In this document: one piece after another, positions 58,902 to 64,000 of the stretch
Numbering within the stretch: position 1 is the stretch's first letter
Layout: each line of letters starts with the position of its first letter
From: Chryseobacterium sp. G0201
GTDB lineage: Bacteria > Bacteroidota > Bacteroidia > Flavobacteriales > Weeksellaceae
Direction: 5' to 3'
Assembly: GCF_003815655.1 (NCBI RefSeq)
Contig: NZ_CP033917.1
Location: 1,426,001 to 1,490,000 of the forward strand
Length of the DNA: 64,000 nt
Made by a program: the position numbers and the translations under genes
The notes under the pieces: generated by a model
Databases searched by the model: none
Seen by the model: only the letters and a program-made list of their open reading frames with translations
Told to the model about the DNA's origin: nothing

Positions 58902-59756
58902 TTAAAACATTTGAATATTATTAAAATCACCTAAATCTTTAGTTTTGAAATAATCTCCACTAAATCTACTGCAAACTACATCTTTAATTACTTTCGGAAC
59001 ATCTCTGTAATCATCAATTGACAAACAGTTTTGTCCTAAAAGATCTTTCCATCCTTTATCCGCTCTCATCGCACCATCTGAATGCAAAACGCTGATGTGA
59101 AAAACTTCATATTTTTTTTGAGCTTCTTTCAGCAATTCGTTATGAGTAAAGGTTTGTTGACCGGTTCCCATAATTTCTCTGATCGCTGAAGCAGGAAGTG
59201 TTTTCAAGCAAGGTTCATCGCCTACCGTGAACAACAATCCTTTTTGATTTCTCTTTTCAAAAGCATCCGTTCTGGTGTGAAAAGCAGCAAAATACCAAGC
59301 CAATAAATAACTTTCACCTGCATTTCCTCCACCGCCTGATTCAATATAAGTTCTTGTCAGCCACATATCCAATTCTTCATCTCCAGATTCAAACTGACCG
59401 ACCTGTAAAGGATAACCGTCACATTCATGATCTCCAATTCCTAAGAATAAAAGTGCGGGATCGGGAACGCCTCCCTGAATGATTCCACCCATTAATTTGG
59501 GCAGACCTTCTTTAATCAATTCATGAGGAATATGTCCCATACTTCCCGTTACGTCCAGTCCTAAAATAATCGGAACAGAATTCGGATGAACCGCAGAATC
59601 CCTTGATTCTCTGAAAGAAATACCTTTAGGATTCATTGATTCGTGCGCCATTCTTTTTGCATTCTGAGTGAAAATTTCACTTGCAGATTTTGATGCATAC
59701 CCTTCTTTTCTTGCTCTGTCATAACGAGCGTCCATGTCGTATCTTGTACTTCCCAT
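58902..59756 (-). CDS. VWA (MIDAS)-type protein
   Basis: 284 aa, no signal peptide. Von Willebrand factor A-like: MIDAS motif LDVTGSMG (D68, T70, S72), then GVPDPALLFLGIGDHECDG and GGGGNAGESYLLAWYFAAFHT. The metal-binding Asp/Ser/Thr are kept. Such proteins can be scaffolds for chaperone-like AAA complexes (for example TerY-like, CoxE-like). It starts 2 nt after the next gene (59759-60094). Confidence 0.82.
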   Translation of the reverse strand: MGSTRYDMDARYDRARKEGYASKSASEIFTQNAKRMAHESMNPKGISFRESRDSAVHPNSVPIILGLDVTGSMGHIPHELIKEGLPKLMGGIIQGGVPDPALLFLGIGDHECDGYPLQVGQFESGDEELDMWLTRTYIESGGGGNAGESYLLAWYFAAFHTRTDAFEKRNQKGLLFTVGDEPCLKTLPASAIREIMGTGQQTFTHNELLKEAQKKYEVFHISVLHSDGAMRADKGWKDLLGQNCLSIDDYRDVPKVIKDVVCSRFSGDYFKTKDLGDFNNIQMF

Positions 59757-59758
59757 AA

Positions 59759-60094
59759 CTAAAATTTTTTACCAAATAAATATTCAAACCTTTTTGTTGA
59801 AACTTCTAGTTGAATATTTAAATTTCTGATTGTTAATGATAATTCTATGTCTTTCTGAACGAATGCTTCCGGCTGAAAATCGGCAAATGTTAAACTGTTT
59901 TTGTCTAACGGACTGATGTCAATAAGACCCTCCTGTTCGCGTTCCAGTCTTTTGATTTTCAATTCAATATCTTCAACTCGGCGTCTGTATATCAACTCTG
60001 AATCTTCCCCGATGGTTCGGGCTCGATCTTCTCTTATCTGGTCATTATTTCTTTGTAATGATTCGATAAATCTGGGTTTTAAGTCTTCTTCCAT
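59759..60094 (-). CDS. coiled-coil hypothetical protein
   Basis: 111 aa, no signal. Highly charged helix (RSxDQIREDRARTIGEDSE-like, RRRVEDIELKIKRLEREQEG) with a break at DISPLDKNS and a second helix to the end. Probably a coiled-coil adaptor for the VWA protein encoded 2 nt downstream. No family recognised. Confidence 0.7.
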   Translation of the reverse strand: MEEDLKPRFIESLQRNNDQIREDRARTIGEDSELIYRRRVEDIELKIKRLEREQEGLIDISPLDKNSLTFADFQPEAFVQKDIELSLTIRNLNIQLEVSTKRFEYLFGKKF

Positions 60095-60109
60095 GTTTTT
60101 AAATCTTTA

Positions 60110-60130
60110 TTTGTGTTAATTTTACACTAA
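60110..60130. promoter_or_regulatory. candidate NrtR-type palindrome, site 1
   Basis: Half-sites TTTGTGT and ACACTAA 7 nt apart (reverse strand reads TTAGTGT...ACACAAA). Lies 16 nt upstream of the coiled-coil gene start. A similar pair is at 60771-60791. The same motif family also occurs in dispersed repeats, so a regulatory role is unproved. Confidence 0.45.
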
Positions 60131-60172
60131 TTAAAAACTGCATAGTTTTCCCTTAATTCTTTACGAATTATT

Positions 60173-60715
60173 CTATTCTTTTAATAAATCTCTTACTTCC
60201 ATTAAAGCAAATCCCAATAAATTTTCACCGTCCCATTGTGATGGATTTTCTGCTTTTGGATCTGTTTCCAACATTCCGATTCCCCAAATTGTATCGTACG
60301 GACTTGCTTCTACCAAGATTTTATCATTTGTTGAAAGCAAAAAATCTTTAAATTTTTCATTTTGAGAAAACTTCAAAAAATTTCCCTGTTTTACAATCTC
60401 ATATTTATGTTCATTCCAAAGTTGAGGATCAAAATTTTTCACTTTCCTTCCTAAATTTTTTGCCTGATTTGGAGAATCTGATTTTAAAATTTCTTCTAAC
60501 GTTTCATTATCATTGAATAATGTAGCTTTCCCGGCCATCATATAATGTTCTGCTGTTTTATATTCAATTCCGTTTTCTTCAAATTGAAAAGGAAACCATT
60601 GACTGAAACACGCTTTTGTAATTTCCTCTTTTACTGTATGTCCCCAGAAAAACAAAAATTCTATCTTTTCTTTTTTCTGAAATTTCTCTATTGTATTTTG
60701 TAATGTGTATTTCAT
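60173..60715 (-). CDS. NADAR family protein (YbiA-like)
   Basis: 180 aa from ATG 60715 (MKYTLQNTIEKF); a -7 box TACATTTG at 60741-60734 (minus strand) would begin a transcript close to 60728, so the ATG at 60736 is upstream of it. NADAR domain: FWGHTVKEEIT, CFSQWFPFQFEENGIEYKTAEHYMMAG (split as CFSQWFPF and EYKTAEHYMMAG), and WGIGMLETD. NADAR proteins act on ADP-ribose derivatives or on riboflavin-type N-glycosides. Next to the NrtR gene on the same strand. Confidence 0.9.
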   Translation of the reverse strand: MKYTLQNTIEKFQKKEKIEFLFFWGHTVKEEITKACFSQWFPFQFEENGIEYKTAEHYMMAGKATLFNDNETLEEILKSDSPNQAKNLGRKVKNFDPQLWNEHKYEIVKQGNFLKFSQNEKFKDFLLSTNDKILVEASPYDTIWGIGMLETDPKAENPSQWDGENLLGFALMEVRDLLKE

Positions 60716-60770
60716 GATTGCGTTATTGTTACACAAATGTAAAACAATATGATTTTATTAACCAAATTTA

Positions 60771-60791
60771 TTTGTGTTTATTTTACGCTAA
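60771..60791. promoter_or_regulatory. candidate NrtR-type palindrome, site 2
   Basis: TTTGTGT and ACGCTAA 7 nt apart, directly upstream (position about -14 to -40) of the -7 box TAAATTTG (60763-60770, minus strand) for the NADAR gene. Confidence 0.45.
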
Positions 60792-60832
60792 TTAATTTAA
60801 GTAATTGATTTTCAATAATAAAAATTTATTTA

Positions 60833-60868
60833 AAATACGGATCACATAAATATTTTTCACGAATGACA
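60833..60868. repeat. CACGAAT-type dispersed repeat
   Basis: AAATACGGATCACATAAATATTTTTCACGAAT-like (given in parts: AATACGGAT and TATTTTTCACGAAT). A second copy AAATACAGATTGC...ATATTTTTCACGAAT is at about 25859-25895. Confidence 0.55.
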
Positions 60869-60878
60869 CAATTGATTA

Positions 60879-60955
60879 TTGTTCATTTAAGTTTTAGCTA
60901 AAGCCAATGGAATGTTTGTTCATTAAAAAACGGGTTTTAGCCCGTTTCTATTGAT
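60879..60955. repeat. GGCTAAAGCC-type dispersed repeat, copy 2
   Basis: TTGTTCATTTAAGTTTTAG, CTAAAGCC, CATTAAAAAAC, GGGTTTTAGCCC and TCTATTGAT align with the copy at 57702-57778. Confidence 0.7.
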
Positions 60956-61054
60956 GTATATAATTTGTATTTTTATAAAAATATTTCTGCCAGCTTACAT
61001 TAAAATATTTGTGAAAATTAGTGTAAAAACATTTGTGACATTTGTGTTCAGACA

Positions 61055-61750
61055 TTATTTAATTTCGAAATAAAATCCCTGTTCTTCAAGTTCTTTATAT
61101 TTCTCCTGATTAAAAGTAAATAATTTTCCCGGCCGGCCGCTTCCTTCTTTTTTAAAGTTATTCGTTTCCTTAAGAAGTTCGTAACTCATTATTTTCTTTC
61201 GGAAATTTCGGCGGTCTATTTCCTGTCCGATAATGGTTTTGTAAAGATTTTCAAGGTCTGAAAAAGGGAATTCTTCATTCAGAAGATTAAAGCCAATAGG
61301 CTGGTATTGAATTTTTGTGCGAAGTCTTTTTAGCGCGATATCTATAATTTTATCATGATCAAAAGCAAGCTTCGGAAGTTTATTGACGCTGAACCATTGT
61401 GCATCTTCGGCATCAGAATCGGCAAACAATTCATGATAAGAAGGGTTTACAAGCCCCAAATAAGCAATAGAAACCACTCTATTTCTAGGATCGCGACCAA
61501 CATTACCAAAAGTATAGAGTTGTTCCAAAAAATCGGGTTTTATGCCTGCTTCTTCGTGCAATTCTCTTTTTACTGCGTCATCTAAATTTTCATCATCCAA
61601 AACGAGCCCTCCCGGAAGCGCCCAACCTCCTTTGAAAGGTTCAATATTTCTTTTAATTAAAAGAAGTTGAAGATCCTTTTTGTCGAAATATCCGAAAATG
61701 ACGGCATCAACGGCAACTTTTATATCCTGTAGTTTTTTTGGAGCGTCCAT
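61055..61750 (-). CDS. NrtR-type Nudix transcription regulator
   Basis: 231 aa. N-terminal Nudix domain (about 10-150) with the box GGLVLDDENLDD...RELHEEAGI, and a C-terminal winged helix (about 160-231; NRKIMSYELLKET-like, EGSGRPGKLFTFN). NrtR senses ADP-ribose and represses NAD-biosynthesis or ADP-ribose genes. It stands at the edge of the ADP-ribose island, so it is the likely controller. Strong promoter at 61775-61805. Confidence 0.9.
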   Translation of the reverse strand: MDAPKKLQDIKVAVDAVIFGYFDKKDLQLLLIKRNIEPFKGGWALPGGLVLDDENLDDAVKRELHEEAGIKPDFLEQLYTFGNVGRDPRNRVVSIAYLGLVNPSYHELFADSDAEDAQWFSVNKLPKLAFDHDKIIDIALKRLRTKIQYQPIGFNLLNEEFPFSDLENLYKTIIGQEIDRRNFRKKIMSYELLKETNNFKKEGSGRPGKLFTFNQEKYKELEEQGFYFEIK

Positions 61751-61774
61751 AAATTAATTTGCGTTACGAATACA

Positions 61775-61805
61775 CAAAGTTACGATTTAGAATCATCAAT
61801 TTCAA
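61775..61805 (-). promoter_or_regulatory. promoter of nrtR
   Basis: TTG (61805-61803), 20-nt spacer, TAACTTTG (61782-61775), full consensus; the transcript would start about 19 nt before ATG 61750. Confidence 0.8.
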
Positions 61806-62119
61806 CATAAAAATAATAATTCTTTACACAAAAATTTTAATTAAATTCATAAACAGCTTTAAATTAAACGATTATGGAAAATTAATCATTCACAATTAGC
61901 ACGGCTTTCTTTTTTATATTTTGAGATAAAGTAAAAGTGAATATAAAAATTTTGACAATACCTATTCTACCATAAAGAATGGAGATAAAATTCACCCGCA
62001 AATAATAAAACCGATTCATTTGAAATGGTTTTTATTAAAATATGGTAAAATCACTGTAACGAAATAGTGATTTTACTCATTGATTTATTGACAGTTAAGA
62101 TGAAATTTGGTATACATAA

Positions 62120-62151
62120 AAGGAAGAAGCCGAAAACCTTAAAAAGTAGGC
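62120..62151 (+). promoter_or_regulatory. candidate pseudoknot in the leader of the small membrane protein
   Basis: P1: AAGG (62120-62123) with CCTT (62137-62140). Loop GCC (62129-62131) can pair with GGC at 62149-62151 past an A-rich linker. Plan and key words (GCCGAAA, AGTAGGC) match the leader of peptide B, while the P1 base pairs differ. Confidence 0.5.
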
Positions 62152-62173
62152 AAAAAAACTAATTTATACCATT

Positions 62174-62383
62174 ATGAAAACATTATTAAAAGCCATTATA
62201 GTAATCATCATTATTATTGGCGGAGTTTTGATCATCGTCGTAGGGAAAAAACCTATCCCAGAACCAGAATGTATCGTTTGCGGACCAAATCTCATTAGAA
62301 TTCTAGGAATTGCTGAAATTATCCTCGGACTTGGAGCATTGGTCATTCAGGGAAATCTGATCGAGAAGCAAAGAAATCTTTGA
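62174..62383 (+). CDS. small two-helix membrane protein
   Basis: 69 aa: first helix IIVIIIIIGGVLIIVVG, a short linker with two Cys (PECIVCG), a second helix LIRILGIAEIILGLGALVIQG, and a basic tail. Not recognised. It shares its leader structure with peptide B of the SDP-like cassette, which hints at related control. Terminator at 62391-62420. Confidence 0.75.
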   Translation: MKTLLKAIIVIIIIIGGVLIIVVGKKPIPEPECIVCGPNLIRILGIAEIILGLGALVIQGNLIEKQRNL

Positions 62384-62390
62384 GAAATAA

Positions 62391-62422
62391 AAAGACCGAT
62401 AAAAATTTTATCGGTCTTTTTT
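62391..62422. terminator. bidirectional terminator
   Basis: AAAGACCGATAAAA / TTTTATCGGTCTTT with T run, between the small membrane gene (+) and lepA (-). Confidence 0.85.
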
Positions 62423-62426
62423 ATAT

Positions 62427-64000
62427 TTAATCGTTTAGTTTTAAAACAGCCATGAATGCTGACTGCGGTACTTCTACTCTACCAATCTGCTTCATTTTCT
62501 TTTTACCTTCTTTCTGTTTCTCAAGAAGTTTTCTCTTTCTGGAAATATCTCCTCCGTAACATTTTGCGGTAACATCTTTTCTTAATGCTTTGATGGTTTC
62601 TCTCGCAATAACTTTCGCTCCCAATGCTGCCTGAACTGCAATATCAAACTGCTGTCTAGGAATCAGTTCACGAAGTTTTTCACACATTCTTTTACCAATG
62701 TAATACGCATTACTGTCGTGAATCAATGATGATAAAGCATCAACCATATCTCCATTGATCAGGATGTCCATTTTCACCAATTTAGAAGCACGCATTCCGA
62801 TTGGTGAATAATCGAATGATGCATATCCTTTAGAAATAGATTTTAAACGGTCATAAAAGTCAAAAACAACCTCAGCCAAAGGCATATTGAATGTTAATTC
62901 TACTCTATCAGCGGTAAGGTAACTTTGATTTACAATTTCACCTCTTTTTTCAATACAAAGTGTCATTACAGAACCTACAAAATCAGATTTAGTAATGATA
63001 GAAGCTTTGATATAAGGCTCTTCAACTCTGTCTAAAAGATTGGGGTCAATCATTTCAGACGGGTTATTAATTAATATTGCTGTATCAGGATCTTTTTTCG
63101 AATATCCGTGGTAAGATACGTTGGGAACAGTCGTAATAACATCCATGTTAAACTCTCTGTCTAAACGTTCCTGAACGATTTCCATGTGTAGCATTCCTAA
63201 GAATCCGCAACGGAAACCAAAACCAAGAGCAGCTGAACTTTCCGGTTCGAAAACCAAAGAAGCGTCATTTAATCTTAATTTTTCCAGTGAAAATCTTAAT
63301 TCCTCAAAATCTTCAGATTCGATAGGATAAATACCCGCAAAAACCATTGGTTTTACTTCCTCAAATCCATCAATGGCTGCTGCTGCAGGGTTTACAAAAG
63401 AGGTAATCGTATCACCTACTTTTACTTCCCTAGCATCTTTAATTCCTGAAATTATATAGCCTACATCTCCACAATGAATTGTTTTCTTAGGAAGCTGCTT
63501 TAACTTTAAGGTACCTACTTCATCTGCACCATATTCTTTTCCGGTTGCGAAAAATTTAATCTTTTCGTTTTTAGAAATACTTCCGTTTACCACTTTGAAA
63601 TAAGCTTCAATTCCTCTAAATGGATTGTAAACAGAGTCAAAAATTAATGCCTGAAGCGGCGCATCCGGATCTCCAACCGGGGCTGGAATTCTGTTCACAA
63701 TGTGCTCCAGCAAATCATGAACACCCTCTCCTGTTTTCCCAGAAACCCTAAGAACGTCTTCATATTTACAACCCAAAAGACCCATGATCTCATCGGTAAC
63801 TTCTTCCGGATTTGCAGATGGAAGATCTATTTTATTAAGAATCGGAATGATTTCAAGATCATTTTCTAACGCCAAATAAAGATTACTAATCGTTTGTGCC
63901 TGAATACTTTGCGCAGCATCCACAATAAGAAGCGCACCTTCACAAGCGGCAATGGAACGGGAAACTTCGTAAGAGAAATCTACATGTCCCGGTGTATCAA
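62427..64000 (-). CDS. lepA: elongation factor 4 (LepA), 5' part outside window
   Basis: Ribosome-bound GTPase that back-translocates stalled ribosomes. About 524 C-terminal residues are seen; the frame is open to the window end, and the ATG at 63923 is internal. [15 protein letters not shown] (G3 motif) is at the edge, then [10 protein letters not shown] (G4, NKID), the domain II/III region, and the C-terminal LepA-specific domain ([25 protein letters not shown], in pieces [12 protein letters not shown] and [11 protein letters not shown]). The GTPase P loop is upstream, beyond the window. Confidence 0.96.
   Translation of the reverse strand, partial: DTPGHVDFSYEVSRSIAACEGALLIVDAAQSIQAQTISNLYLALENDLEIIPILNKIDLPSANPEEVTDEIMGLLGCKYEDVLRVSGKTGEGVHDLLEHIVNRIPAPVGDPDAPLQALIFDSVYNPFRGIEAYFKVVNGSISKNEKIKFFATGKEYGADEVGTLKLKQLPKKTIHCGDVGYIISGIKDAREVKVGDTITSFVNPAAAAIDGFEEVKPMVFAGIYPIESEDFEELRFSLEKLRLNDASLVFEPESSAALGFGFRCGFLGMLHMEIVQERLDREFNMDVITTVPNVSYHGYSKKDPDTAILINNPSEMIDPNLLDRVEEPYIKASIITKSDFVGSVMTLCIEKRGEIVNQSYLTADRVELTFNMPLAEVVFDFYDRLKSISKGYASFDYSPIGMRASKLVKMDILINGDMVDALSSLIHDSNAYYIGKRMCEKLRELIPRQQFDIAVQAALGAKVIARETIKALRKDVTAKCYGGDISRKRKLLEKQKEGKKKMKQIGRVEVPQSAFMAVLKLND

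Larger units (their letters stand above)
60716..61054. other. intergenic region between NADAR and nrtR
   Basis: No gene seen. Carries a -7 box TAAATTTG at 60763-60770 (minus), the palindrome at 60771-60791, a dispersed CACGAAT-type repeat (about 60833-60868), a GGCTAAAGCC repeat (60879-60955) and an ATTAGTGTAAAA-type repeat (about 61017-61040). Confidence 0.65.
61751..62173. other. intergenic region between nrtR and the small membrane protein
   Basis: Holds the nrtR promoter, two hairpins with no gene to terminate (62004-62036 AATAAAACC/GGTTTTTATT and 62046-62075 TAAAATCACT/AGTGATTTTA), and the candidate pseudoknot at 62120-62151. Confidence 0.6.

Noticed and set aside
1..64000. Insertion sequences, prophage, integrase or att sites
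   Set aside because: No transposase, recombinase or phage structural gene, and no direct repeats at the tRNA cluster that would mark an attachment site.

Overview
The window is a stretch of a flavobacterial chromosome, most likely Chryseobacterium or a close relative in the Weeksellaceae. The evidence is the low GC content, promoters of the Bacteroidota type (TTG about 20 nt upstream of TAnnTTTG), no visible Shine-Dalgarno sites, GLPGLI proteins, a type IX secretion sorting domain, SusC/CarboxypepD_reg-type outer-membrane receptors and the murG-murC-ftsQ-ftsA-ftsZ gene order. I see no insertion sequence, phage, CRISPR array or rRNA. The two ends cut genes: murG at the left and lepA at the right.

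Layout. 0-7 kb: end of the division/cell-wall (dcw) cluster, then a YqeY protein. 7-9 kb: a bacilliredoxin and a GH3-family protein. 9-15 kb (minus): mutL, rhomboid, two tandem membrane-anchored EEP phosphatase/nuclease paralogues and two small lipoproteins. 15-19 kb (minus): a DUF1275 membrane protein, a Usp-like protein and a two-component system. 19-28 kb (plus): a cupin-type regulator, TonB-dependent receptor, DUF5690 transporter, HpnW-like FAD oxidase, phosphonatase-like HAD hydrolase and, separately, a secreted alkaline-phosphatase-superfamily enzyme. I read this as an aminophosphonate scavenging locus. 28-35 kb: two diverging cassettes, each with a small secreted peptide, an SdpA-like anchored protein and an SdpB/HTTM-type membrane protein. 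One also carries an ABC transporter. This is the best candidate for an undescribed system, probably a peptide toxin or bacteriocin related in design to Bacillus SDP. 35 kb: three tRNAs. 35-52 kb: mostly housekeeping and envelope genes (aat, EamA, TPR, glmM, feoAB, GLPGLI plus its outer-membrane partner, DinB, JmjC-like cupin, M14 peptidase).

52-62 kb (minus) is an island of NAD/ADP-ribose and RNA-end chemistry: metallophosphoesterase, KptA, ADP-ribosylglycohydrolase, sirtuin, SMI1-like protein, two different macro domains, DUF4291, an ADP-ribosylation/crystallin J1-like protein, a shortened PurA-like enzyme, a VWA protein, NADAR and an NrtR-type Nudix regulator. Nine of these genes are packed head to tail with little or no spacing, which points to one pathway. 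The window ends with a two-helix membrane protein and lepA.

Regulatory and repeat sequences are also informative. Both peptide cassettes carry a hairpin between the peptide and its maturation genes. The leader of one peptide shares a potential pseudoknot with the leader of the small membrane protein at 62.2 kb. Several families of short dispersed repeats lie between genes, and one appears to have entered the murG reading frame. MutL has lost its endonuclease motifs.
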